Shown piece after piece: positions 7,452 through 15,000 of a DNA stretch of 41,423 nt (within the stretch, counting starts at the first letter, position 1; the number at the start of each line of letters is the position of its first letter). The DNA is from JABSSA01 sp039975755. GTDB lineage: Bacteria > Pseudomonadota > Alphaproteobacteria > Rhodobacterales > Rhodobacteraceae. Under the pieces are notes generated by a model, which was not told the origin of the DNA, searched no databases, and saw only the letters and a program-made list of their open reading frames with translations. Made by a program: the position numbers and the translations under genes. Where the stretch lies: the NCBI GenBank assembly GCA_039975755.1, contig JBDWGM010000055.1, forward strand, positions 1-41,423. The letters run 5' to 3'.

Positions 7452-7837
7452 GCGATTTGCTCCCGACATGCACTGCGTTCGTGCAATGAGTTTACCTTCG
7501 TGCCTTCTGGGAGAAGAGCTCGCAACTCTTTTAGAAGCTTAAGATGGTCGCCAAACGGCGCTGCCAGGCGGGTTACGCAAACACGACCTTGGTCACAATT
7601 GTCCCAAATGGCATATCCGACGGGCTTCTTGTCGTCTGAGAAAGACAACAGCACCGTGTTCTTCTGAAAATGCGGCAACGCTGATGAATAGTAGTCGGAG
7701 ATCGTACGATCTGAATGACCCTGCCAATAGTCAATATCAAGAATCGCCATCATGCCAAGTGACCTATATGCGTTGAGATTAGGATGGTTGTTGTCTGGCG
7801 GTAGAGCGCTCGTCAAATAATTTTCAGCTTTGTTCAA
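7445..7837 (-). CDS. Second, divergent HlyC-like protein lacking the catalytic Asp
   Basis: A 130-residue protein that aligns with HlyC by eye: His41 lies 12 residues before ALPHFQKNTVLL, matching HlyC His23 before VLPAIQANQYVLL. KPVGYAIWDN corresponds to YPVAYCSWAN, and RLAAPFGDHLKLLKELRALLP to DWIAPFGDNGALYKYMRKKF. The Asp of DWIAP is replaced by Arg90, and the acidic W-containing loop before it is shortened. It may be a non-catalytic partner or a substrate-binding subunit of the adjacent HlyC-like enzyme, or an acyltransferase using different residues. The start is TTG 7837, whose bases overlap the upstream peptidase stop (TTGA) with GGAG about 8 bases before it. A GNAT-fold acetyltransferase is the alternative reading, since HlyC itself has a GNAT-like fold. 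Confidence 0.65.
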   Translation of the reverse strand: MNKAENYLTSALPPDNNHPNLNAYRSLGMMAILDIDYWQGHSDRTISDYYSSALPHFQKNTVLLSFSDDKKPVGYAIWDNCDQGRVCVTRLAAPFGDHLKLLKELRALLPEGTKVNSLHERSACREQIAW

Positions 7838-8733
7838 CGTTCTAACTCCATGTGTTTTTTAAGAAGTTCAACGAGTGAAACCTTGCCCATCAAAGCATCC
7901 CACATGTGTTCTTTGGTGCCTTCAGCAAAAACTTGTGTCGCGAGATGTCGAGCTAACGGATAATTCCAACGATAATCGTATGAAGAATTTAGTTGCTGCA
8001 ACGCTCTGGCGAGTGAGCAGGCATCTTCAAGGAAATAGCCAGAGTTATCAGCCACGTGAGCGGCGGTTGCTTCCGATGCCAGTCGGTGGCCGGAAGCCGA
8101 CAAATACCTCAAGAAAACAAGTTCACTTATGAACGCGGAAATCTCGCGCGAAACCGGTACTATGAACCTGCCGGGTTCTGAGAATATCTGCAATGCGTGA
8201 CCAAACTCATGCGCCATTGCCATCGCATCCAAGCAGGTACCCGAGAAACACATCGAAATTACGGGAGGCTGACCTTCTTCTTGTGCAATAGTTAAAGGTC
8301 CGAGGCCGTCAATGCGCTCTTCCCTAACATTGAGCTCAGTCGCACGCGCCGTCTCGGCAATATATGCAGCTTTGTCGGGGAACTGATCAATCCAAGCGTT
8401 TTTACATAACCGCCAGACAATATTTGACGCGGAGAACTCTGAGCGCGGTAAAAATTCAGGAGGAACGGTTTCGGTAGACTGTAACAACTGATCTTCGATT
8501 TGGTTCAGAGCCGCCACTGTGAGATTGGACGTCAGACCATGCAGCGTGAGCCAATCGTCTATTTTATATTGAGGCCGTCGGATTTCGCGACGATGTTCAA
8601 AATGCGCTCCAGTCCGGTTGTTAGATTTTTTTCCGTTTGCCTCGCGAAGCTCGACGTTAGAGAACTGTTCTTTTTCTACAACCGTTCCCACTCTATGTTC
8701 CCCCAAAATTCTCTGTTCACGAATTTGTTCCAT
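7834..8733 (-). CDS. Short M3-like (oligopeptidase-type) zinc metallopeptidase
   Basis: A 299-residue protein with HEFGHALQ at 175-182, an HExxH zinc site, followed about 18 residues later by REISAFISEL, in which Glu197 sits where M3-family enzymes carry the third zinc ligand. Ordinary thimet-type or PepF oligopeptidases have about 600-700 residues, so this is only the catalytic half with a charged N-terminal extension (1-60). M3 enzymes cut short unfolded peptides. It is the first gene of the minus-strand operon and is coupled to the divergent HlyC-like gene. A role in trimming the Gly-rich peptide is plausible because the exporter has no peptidase domain of its own. No signal peptide is seen, so it should act in the cytosol. 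Confidence 0.75.
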   Translation of the reverse strand: MEQIREQRILGEHRVGTVVEKEQFSNVELREANGKKSNNRTGAHFEHRREIRRPQYKIDDWLTLHGLTSNLTVAALNQIEDQLLQSTETVPPEFLPRSEFSASNIVWRLCKNAWIDQFPDKAAYIAETARATELNVREERIDGLGPLTIAQEEGQPPVISMCFSGTCLDAMAMAHEFGHALQIFSEPGRFIVPVSREISAFISELVFLRYLSASGHRLASEATAAHVADNSGYFLEDACSLARALQQLNSSYDYRWNYPLARHLATQVFAEGTKEHMWDALMGKVSLVELLKKHMELER

Positions 8734-8844
8734 CGCCGATAGTCAAAATCGCTTCAAATCATGCTCCACCCGCATAGATAGAGATTACAAATCACGGAAT
8801 TTACTGATAGTTGGCGAACGGAAACGAAACATTACGAAATTTCT
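8734..8844. promoter_or_regulatory. Divergent promoter region of the peptide-modification locus
   Basis: This 111-bp gap separates the minus-strand peptidase gene from the plus-strand membrane protein gene. It must carry promoters for both. I cannot single out convincing -35/-10 boxes or a clear operator. Confidence 0.4.
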
Positions 8845-10521
8845 TTGGGTAAAGCTTTGGCAAAGAACGGTAAATTTTTTTTGAAGCCGCCACGAGATGG
8901 AAGTGACTTCAAACAGCTTTTTAAACTTCTGGTAGCAGCTGGAGCCGGACGCTCCGTTGACGCAAACGGATTTCCAGAAGGTCCTTGGACTCCGGAGCTG
9001 CTGACGGAAGCAATTTTGCATCTGGATGCAAAGGATGCAGATATCGAACTCCGGACAGTGCAATTTTGGTTCCAAGACAATGATCGGGGGATCAGTGCGA
9101 AAAATATCCGTTGGCTGGCTCGTATTTTTGGGTGTGATGACCCGTTGGCAACAAGCGACTGGCAAGCTGAACTGAGTGCCGCTCAGGATCGCCTACGAGC
9201 CAAGCGACGCACTCAGTTGTGTGCGCAGAGAGAGAAGGACGAGAAACTTTCCAAATCAACGAAGCAACAGGCGACGAAGATTCCTCCGCAGCAAAAACCT
9301 GCGCCGCGCGCCGATCCCCAGAACAAAAAGGTTCGATACAAAATCGGGCTGGCCCAAGCGTCTGAAGCTATTCTGCACGGGAAGTACGCATTTGGCCTGC
9401 CTCTGTTAGTGTTCCTCGGGGCAGTTTTCTTGGGATTGCTTTCTTACACGGTCAATCTTCATGACGTAGTATACAGTTCGAAAGACGCACTGGCAAAACA
9501 AGTCGGTTTCCTCTGGGCGCCGAACTGGACATTCAACTTTCTGATCGCGATCCCACTCTATTTGCTGTTCTTAACAGAGCTTTTGTCTTTTTGGACGACC
9601 AAAGGCCGTCAAGTTCTCCTCGGTAAAGACGAAGATGCTGCACAGCTTGGTTGGCAACGAGTGATCGATAATTCGTCCCTAGTTTTCTGGGCGGTTTTTC
9701 TGATTTGCCTGCCTGTTATTGGAGGCTACCAATGGATTACAACACGCCTTCTGCCTTTGATGAAAAGGGATCCTGGTACTCTGCCGATCGATTGGGGAAG
9801 GATTGCAATTGTGTCGCCCGACGTCTCTTCGGTGTCGGAGACAGTTATTTTTACTGGTTTGGTTTGGTTCTACATGGGCGTCTGTACGTACCTTTATTTC
9901 ATCGGACTGACGATCATATACCTCATCACGCAAGATTTTTTAAAACTATCACAGCGTCCATCAACACTCCATGATCCTTACAGGCATGCAGAAGTAAAAA
10001 AGGTTTTGGAAGTGTTGCAAATTCAGGTTTTCCGATGCGCAGTGGTTGGCCTTTTTATGTGCATTACCATGAAGTTGCAATCGGCCTATTTATTGTCACG
10101 CAATGAGAATATTGTGCTTTGGTTGTTGAATGATGCTTTCCCAACTTGGGGAGACCCGAGAACCTCAACCAAAGGCTTTAACTACAGTGTTCCGGTGTTT
10201 TTCACGAGTTTTGTTGCTGCTTTGGTCACAGCTATAGTGTTTGCCAACAGTTACTTTACGACGCGCGGCACGCTAGAATTAAGAAGGAACGCAAGCGACG
10301 GTCTTGCGCGTTCAGATGTTAAAGTGGGCGAAAAGCGAAATTCGTTGAGGGTGCTACCTTTCGTAGTTGGGCTTCTTCTGGTCAGCTTCTTGGTCATCGG
10401 TGTGATGCCAGGGTTTTCACTTGTACTTTTTGTCGCCGCGTCCGTGGCGGTCTACGGTCTTTGTGACCCGTGGTTCGGACAACGTAAACATCTGAGCTAC
10501 CCCTCGAAAATCAGACACTGA
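8845..10521 (+). CDS. Multi-span membrane protein with cytosolic N-terminal domain
   Basis: A 558-residue protein from TTG 8845; an in-frame stop at 8779 and the absence of ATG or GTG between leave TTG as the best start. Residues 20-118 form a soluble helical domain (FKQLFKLLVAAGAGR, WTPELLTEAILHL, RTVQFWFQDNDRGISAKNIR then WLARIFGCDDP). A charged Lys/Gln/Pro-rich linker spans 118-165. About eight hydrophobic segments follow, near 182-204, 228-250, 277-296, 334-362, 396-415, 448-470, 503-521 and 523-541. I recall similar proteins in Rhodobacterales being called RcgA-family putative transporters, but this is from memory and unverified. The gene is divergent from the minus-strand operon and may be an immunity, sensing or transport component. 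The N-terminal domain may bind DNA or a partner; this is not shown. Confidence 0.65.
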   Translation: MGKALAKNGKFFLKPPRDGSDFKQLFKLLVAAGAGRSVDANGFPEGPWTPELLTEAILHLDAKDADIELRTVQFWFQDNDRGISAKNIRWLARIFGCDDPLATSDWQAELSAAQDRLRAKRRTQLCAQREKDEKLSKSTKQQATKIPPQQKPAPRADPQNKKVRYKIGLAQASEAILHGKYAFGLPLLVFLGAVFLGLLSYTVNLHDVVYSSKDALAKQVGFLWAPNWTFNFLIAIPLYLLFLTELLSFWTTKGRQVLLGKDEDAAQLGWQRVIDNSSLVFWAVFLICLPVIGGYQWITTRLLPLMKRDPGTLPIDWGRIAIVSPDVSSVSETVIFTGLVWFYMGVCTYLYFIGLTIIYLITQDFLKLSQRPSTLHDPYRHAEVKKVLEVLQIQVFRCAVVGLFMCITMKLQSAYLLSRNENIVLWLLNDAFPTWGDPRTSTKGFNYSVPVFFTSFVAALVTAIVFANSYFTTRGTLELRRNASDGLARSDVKVGEKRNSLRVLPFVVGLLLVSFLVIGVMPGFSLVLFVAASVAVYGLCDPWFGQRKHLSYPSKIRH

Positions 10522-11041
10522 CGTAAGCTACGATTTGTAAATCTGCTGATCTTCACCTCTCCTGGTCTTGTGCCTCCTCAACCGTTTCGAAGATATATTG
10601 CCCCAGCCATTCGCCACGAACCGTGAGCGTCCGTTGAACCCGCCCTAAGGCCTTTGTCAGATCGGCCGCTACACAGGCTCTCAAGCAAGTTGTGAGACAG
10701 TGAGTTCGGAATATCATTGCGTATATCTCGCGCAGTTCCTTTACGTTCCGCCGAGCGCAGCCACTTGAGAAGTGTTCAGGGGGTCCCGTTCAACTGAGAC
10801 AACCTCCTGCGTGTTTTCTACGTCTCGAAAACGGTCCATTGTGGCCAGTTCGTCGGGCCAATGAGAGAACAGACACTTGGCTCAAGCAAAAACGCCCGGC
10901 AAAACACTCCCAGTTTTGGCAGGTTTTTGGCCACGAGCAGGGCTACATCTATTTGAATCCGATAAGAACGGTTATGTTGTATTTAGGGCGATTTCTCATC
11001 CTTCGCAGAGTCTGTCTTATGTTAATTGTGAGCGTGATGGT
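10522..11041. other. IS-rich intergenic debris
   Basis: This 520-bp stretch holds a piece of an IS3-type transposase on the minus strand (listed separately) and an open but unrecognised plus-strand segment from about 10877. That segment reads TTG then AQAKTPGKTLPVLAGFW and later DKNGYVVFRAISHPSQSLSY, and runs into the IS3 remnant at 11042. It may be the 5' part of a host gene cut by the element. Nothing else is recognised. Confidence 0.4.
10555..10643 (-). pseudogene. IS3-family OrfB C-terminal fragment
   Basis: On the minus strand the segment reads QRTLTVRGEWLGQYIFETVE then EAQDQER and a stop. This matches the end of IS3-family OrfB transposases of the subgroup with a VRxEWLxQxIFETIEEAQD motif, normally followed by a WLWTYN segment that is missing here. 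It differs from the OrfB ending of the complete IS3 copy at 27351-28697, so it comes from another element. Confidence 0.55.
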
Positions 11042-11683
11042 TTGGTGCCAGACCTTCCGTACACCATAGACACTGAGGTTTTCCTCATAGACCCGCTCGA
11101 TCTCGATCTCGGGCTTGAGTACCGCGTCACGCTGCGCGCGATTTGAAAAGCGCGAAGGATCAGCGCGCCTGGTCAAATGTTCATAGAAAGTTGCTGGGGC
11201 AATCGGCAGTACGCGGCAGATTGGCTCGACACCATGATCAGCACGGTGATCCTCTATGAACCGGATCATCGTTGCAGTGGGCGGTCGAGCTCCGTCCCGC
11301 TGCACGGCAAAACATGCTTGCATGTGTGAGAGTGGGGGCAAAATATGTGGACGCTTTGCGAAGGATCTCATTGGCCTGCTTCAGTTCGCGAACCTCGCGC
11401 TCAAGCGCCTTCATCTTCTCAGCCTGTTCGCTTGTGACGCCGCCGCGTTGGCCTGTATCGACTAGGACCTTCTTGACCCATTCGTTTAGCGTTTGCGGCG
11501 CACAACTTATCTTCGATGAAATCGAGATGATTGCCGCCCAACGGCTTTCATGCTGACCCGCGCCATCCAATACCATCCGCACCGCACGTTCGCGCATTTC
11601 TGGTGAATACTTGTTCGCTGGCTTTGTCATAATGCTCCATCCTACTCATGAGTTGGAGCCTCCGGCAAATTAGGGGCGGTTCA
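11042..11683 (-). mobile_element. Truncated IS3-family element (orfA plus start of orfB)
   Basis: The minus strand carries one end of an element closely related to the complete copy at 27351-28697. The outer end at 11683 starts TGAACCGCCCC and shares GCCGGAGGCT with that copy's terminal repeat. OrfA (11630-11238) begins MTKPANKYSPEMRERAVRMV and keeps the WVKKVLVDTGQRGGVTSEQ and leucine-zipper-like LKQANEILRKAS parts. OrfB starts at 11371 in another frame and follows the family as far as YGVRKVWHQ at 11042. The DDE domain and right end are gone, so it is immobile by itself. Confidence 0.85.
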
Positions 11684-11719
11684 GCAACAGTCCCCTCTCA
11701 ACACTTCAGGAGTTTCATT

Positions 11720-11880
11720 ATGTGGATGACCCCAGCACTCTTTTTAATGACCTCGTTGGTCTGTCTTGGAACGGCCGCCTTTTCTTAGGGCGACATAGAC
11801 GCGGGCGAACAGGTTTTTCGTAAACGGGATGCCAATCAACGAAGATCGATCGACGGTAATTGCGCGGGCAATTGCATCAC
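11720..11880 (+). pseudogene. Possible cytochrome c gene remnant
   Basis: From ATG 11720, with AGGAG nearby, the reading is MWMTPALFLMTSLVCLGTAA then FS, which looks like a secretion signal. A TAG follows, and then in the same frame GDIDAGEQVFRKRDA. Class I cytochromes c begin their mature part as GDxxAGxxVFxKCxxCH. Here both haem cysteines and the His are changed, and the frame ends soon after. The resemblance is short and the call is tentative. The segment sits 37 bp from the end of the IS3 remnant. Confidence 0.35.
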
Positions 11881-12888
11881 CTAATTTTGGATCAGCGCGC
11901 TCTCCCATTCGCTGAGAAATTTGTTTCGTTTGAGAGCATCGAGAAATGTCATCAAGGCGGGTTCAAGCGCAATGGCCTGACGTTCGGTTCCAATGTCGTT
12001 TACCGTGAGAGACGGCAAGGATCTCGCGTCATCGGTTAGATTGGACTGATATGTGACCAAATACCGAATAAACCGCTCGGCGGCTGTTGGTTTCTGAGAA
12101 CCTTTGGAGACCAACGCGGTCCGCATCATAGTTGTTGGAAAATCTGAGGGTAGCACAATCTCTAATATGTCTTGGTTTTCGGCGCGGGCTTGGGCATAGC
12201 TGCCAAGAACGTTGTAAGCTACCGCAATGGTCCCATCGGTCAGATCGTCGATCATATCGCCCGAACAGCAGTAAAGCTTCGCGTTGAGCCCGCCCATCAC
12301 TTCCATAAGTCGCCAAAAGGTTTCGGAGGCACGAGAGTCCTGTGTGGCAAACAAATAGCCAAGCCCAGAACGACGGACGTCGTAGGTCCCTATTCGATTT
12401 CTGAATAGTTCAGGCCGGGCACGCAGCGCCTCAATCAGCTCTTGACGGGATTGCGGGATTGGGACCCCTTCGAATTCTGTCCTGTTGATGACAATTGCGG
12501 CGGGCTCTGACGTAAAGGCGAACAGACTTTGACGCCATTCCGCCCAATCGGGATGCGAAATGTTCTCGAGGGCCAGCGCAAACCCATCATTTGTTAGTTT
12601 TAATTGCAGATCCATGGCGCTGGAGATTGCAATGTCAAAGGCCGTAGGATCCTTGCGAAACCGACGATCAAGGTCAGCTGTACCGGTCACTAAATACTCG
12701 ATCGAAACATTTGGATTGGAGGCAACGAAAGACTGGAGGAGTGGTACGAAAAGTTCGGTGTCTGTGCTTGAGATGATGCGCAAAGTTGTTGAAGGATCTG
12801 CTTTCCCAAAGACTTGGCGGTCTTCCCAAGCCTGTGCCAACCCAGTGTGGGCACAGAGCAAGAAAACTAAAACGAAATAGATACGCAC
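11881..12888 (-). CDS. Periplasmic solute-binding protein linked to a TctDE system
   Basis: A 335-residue protein with a Sec signal (RIYFVLVFLLCAHTGLAQA, cleavage near 20) and a body like the Fe3+/small-anion class of ABC binding proteins: TLRIISSTDTELFVPLLQSF, FDIAISSAMDLQLKL and AIVINRTEFEG. Proteins like this are often encoded beside TctDE-type two-component systems. The start is GTG 12888 with GGAGG 7-8 bases upstream, overlapping the histidine-kinase stop by 22 bp. No permease or ATPase gene accompanies it, so it may deliver ligand information to the kinase sensor domain, not feed a transporter. That is inference. Confidence 0.7.
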   Translation of the reverse strand: MRIYFVLVFLLCAHTGLAQAWEDRQVFGKADPSTTLRIISSTDTELFVPLLQSFVASNPNVSIEYLVTGTADLDRRFRKDPTAFDIAISSAMDLQLKLTNDGFALALENISHPDWAEWRQSLFAFTSEPAAIVINRTEFEGVPIPQSRQELIEALRARPELFRNRIGTYDVRRSGLGYLFATQDSRASETFWRLMEVMGGLNAKLYCCSGDMIDDLTDGTIAVAYNVLGSYAQARAENQDILEIVLPSDFPTTMMRTALVSKGSQKPTAAERFIRYLVTYQSNLTDDARSLPSLTVNDIGTERQAIALEPALMTFLDALKRNKFLSEWESALIQN

Positions 12889-14234
12889 GCCCCGCCCTCC
12901 GGTTGGTTACTGAGTACAATTGCCCCACCATGGGCCATTGCCACATCCTGTGCGATCGTTAGCCCCAAACCCGAACCGATGGTACCTTCTGCGTTCTGAC
13001 CGCGTTTGAAGCGCCCAACCAGCTTGTCAATTTCATCGGTCGGAAATCCCGGCCCGTGATCGCACACTGTGACTTGAGGGTGCGGATTGGCGGATACCGA
13101 GATCGCAATGTCACTTTCGGCAGGTCCGTATTTCATAGCGTTATCGATTAAGTTTCGTATAGCGCTTTGGATCAAAATGGCGTCCCCCGCGACAGGAACG
13201 GCCACTTCACCACGGACCGATAACGAAAGGTCTTTCATGTCCGCAATTGGCGACAGTCTTGAGACTAAATCGCGCACCAATTCGACAAGGTCTATGCCCT
13301 CCCTCTCTAAATGATCCGCTCGGAACGTGATCATGGCGTGATCCAGAAGTTGGCCAGCGGCGCGAGAGCTTTCATCGATGGCCCTGACCATTGATCGCAT
13401 CGCTTCACGGTTTTCTTCCTTGTGAACCCGCTGCAACGTTGCCTCTGCATAGGACCTGACGGTCGCAAGCGGCGTGCGTACCCGGTGGGCGGCTTCGGCG
13501 ATGAAGTCCTCTGATTGTTTCAACGACTGATCTAGCCGTCCCATGAGCGAATTCAGCGATTTGACCAAGGGCGCCATTTCTCGCGGGACTGCTTTTTGGA
13601 AGGGCGTCAGATCCTGTGGCCCTCGCCGTGTGACCGATGTAGTTAGTTTGTTCAGCTGCCCCATCGTCAACGACGTGGCCCATAACGACAAAGCAGCGGC
13701 CAGTGCGAAAAAGCCCATACCAAAAATGGCCGCATTGCGGGAAATCTGTTCAAGGGTTTCAGACAAGGCGTCCTGAGTTTGAGCAAGTGCTATTTGAATT
13801 TCGATCCGTTGATTTGCCCCGATTAACGTACGGGTCGCGCTGATCTGTCGAACAATTGCGCCGCGTGCCTCGTTGGTCTGAAAGTGTCGGTTCCCATTCA
13901 GACGATCATCTGCAAAGGGCAGTTCTTCATAGCCGGACAGAAAATTGCCATCCTGAAAGATTGCATAGAATACGCGATCATCTGCTGAGGTGCTAAGCAT
14001 TGAGAAAGCGGCATAAGGGATGTCGACCTCGACGACACCGTCTCTGATGGCGGCCGCATCCAACATCGAGGTGACGGACGCGGCTAGGATATTGTCCTGA
14101 CCTTGTTGGGCAACCTGCTCGGCAAAGTTTCTGACCACGAAAAACAAGAGTATCGCCAGCAAGGCTGCCCCACCGATCAACGTCACCATAAGTCGGTTTC
14201 TAAGCGAGCCAGCGACGGTCAGGTTACCCGTCAT
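12867..14234 (-). CDS. tctE: Sensor histidine kinase, TctE-like
   Basis: A 455-residue membrane kinase from ATG 14234, which overlaps the response-regulator stop by 11 bp; a longer in-frame start at 14258 is less likely. It has a first membrane span in LMVTLIGGAALLAILLFFV, a periplasmic sensor region of about 130 residues and a second span in NAAIFGMGFFALAAALSLWA. A dimerisation domain with the phosphorylated His in EAAHRVRTPLATVRSYAE follows, then the ATPase domain with NLIDNAMKYG (N box), DHGPGF (G1) and GSGLGLTIA (G2). It should phosphorylate the TctD-like regulator in response to a carboxylate outside the inner membrane. The adjacent binding protein could present the ligand. Confidence 0.85.
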   Translation of the reverse strand: MTGNLTVAGSLRNRLMVTLIGGAALLAILLFFVVRNFAEQVAQQGQDNILAASVTSMLDAAAIRDGVVEVDIPYAAFSMLSTSADDRVFYAIFQDGNFLSGYEELPFADDRLNGNRHFQTNEARGAIVRQISATRTLIGANQRIEIQIALAQTQDALSETLEQISRNAAIFGMGFFALAAALSLWATSLTMGQLNKLTTSVTRRGPQDLTPFQKAVPREMAPLVKSLNSLMGRLDQSLKQSEDFIAEAAHRVRTPLATVRSYAEATLQRVHKEENREAMRSMVRAIDESSRAAGQLLDHAMITFRADHLEREGIDLVELVRDLVSRLSPIADMKDLSLSVRGEVAVPVAGDAILIQSAIRNLIDNAMKYGPAESDIAISVSANPHPQVTVCDHGPGFPTDEIDKLVGRFKRGQNAEGTIGSGLGLTIAQDVAMAHGGAIVLSNQPEGGACVSISF

Positions 14235-14892
14235 GGCCCAACCGGTACCCAAGCCCACGCAATGTGGTGATTTTCATGCTGGATCCTTGCAGGTGTCGGC
14301 GCAAGCGGCCGACATAGACTTCGATGGCATTTTCAGAGACATCGTCATCATAGGAAAACAATCGGTCCGCTAGTTTTTGCTTGGAAAACACCTGACCTGG
14401 CGCGTTAAGAAAAAGTTCTAGCAGGCGCAGCTCTCGATTGCGTAGGGTAATTTCGTTTCCGGCGACAACTAGGCTGCCCGCAACCGGATCAAAAGCGATG
14501 CCGCCGATCTCAATTGTCGTCTTGGCGATCCCGGATTTTCGGCGTAGAACGGCGCGACATCTTGCTTCCAATTCGGCATGATCAAATGGTTTCGTGACGT
14601 AATCATCGGCACCAAGATCAAGCGATCCGATTCGGTCCGAGACCTGACTGCGCGCCGTCAAAACAATCACAGGCGTGTCCTGATCGCTGGCGCGATGCTG
14701 TCTAAGAAACTCCCGCCCGTCACCATCTGGAAGCATGATATCTAATAGAATTAGGTCATACTCACTGGTCGCAACGAAAGCCCGTGCATCCACTAATTTT
14801 GATGCGTGATCAATGACATGACCATCCAAGCTCATGCGCGACAAGATCGCGTTGGCCAGCTCTTGATTGTCTTCAATCAGCAGGAATTTCAT
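14224..14892 (-). CDS. tctD: OmpR-type response regulator, TctD-like
   Basis: A 222-residue regulator. The receiver domain (1-115) has the acidic pocket Glu7/Asp8, phospho-acceptor Asp51 in LILLDIMLPDGDG, Thr79 and Lys101 in DYVTKPF. A winged-helix OmpR/PhoB domain (about 125-222) follows, with RNRELRLLELFL and VYVGRLRRHL. In related bacteria TctD switches on the tricarboxylate transporter genes. Here it is encoded divergently from tctCBA, with a tandem 11-bp repeat in the gap between, which fits the same wiring. Confidence 0.88.
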   Translation of the reverse strand: MKFLLIEDNQELANAILSRMSLDGHVIDHASKLVDARAFVATSEYDLILLDIMLPDGDGREFLRQHRASDQDTPVIVLTARSQVSDRIGSLDLGADDYVTKPFDHAELEARCRAVLRRKSGIAKTTIEIGGIAFDPVAGSLVVAGNEITLRNRELRLLELFLNAPGQVFSKQKLADRLFSYDDDVSENAIEVYVGRLRRHLQGSSMKITTLRGLGYRLGHDG

Positions 14893-14917
14893 GAGGTGTC
14901 CGGACTATTATTTGCGT

Positions 14918-14939
14918 GTGACAGGTTAGTGTCAGGTTG
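14918..14939. promoter_or_regulatory. Tandem 11-bp direct repeat, candidate TctD operator
   Basis: GTGACAGGTTA (14918-14928) and GTGTCAGGTTG (14929-14939) match at 9 of 11 positions and abut exactly, the spacing expected for two OmpR-type regulator monomers on one face of the helix. They lie in the 108-bp gap between tctD and tctC. Confidence 0.55.
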
Positions 14940-15000
14940 ACGTGCATTCTCTCATTTCAACTGAGCCGCCATGCGGACAGTTGTCAACTGGGAGGACAAT

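Noticed and set aside
9300..9320. The idea that the WFQDND segment of the 558-residue protein is a homeodomain-like DNA-binding motif
   Set aside because: The resemblance is a short chance match; the surrounding helices do not follow a homeodomain pattern.
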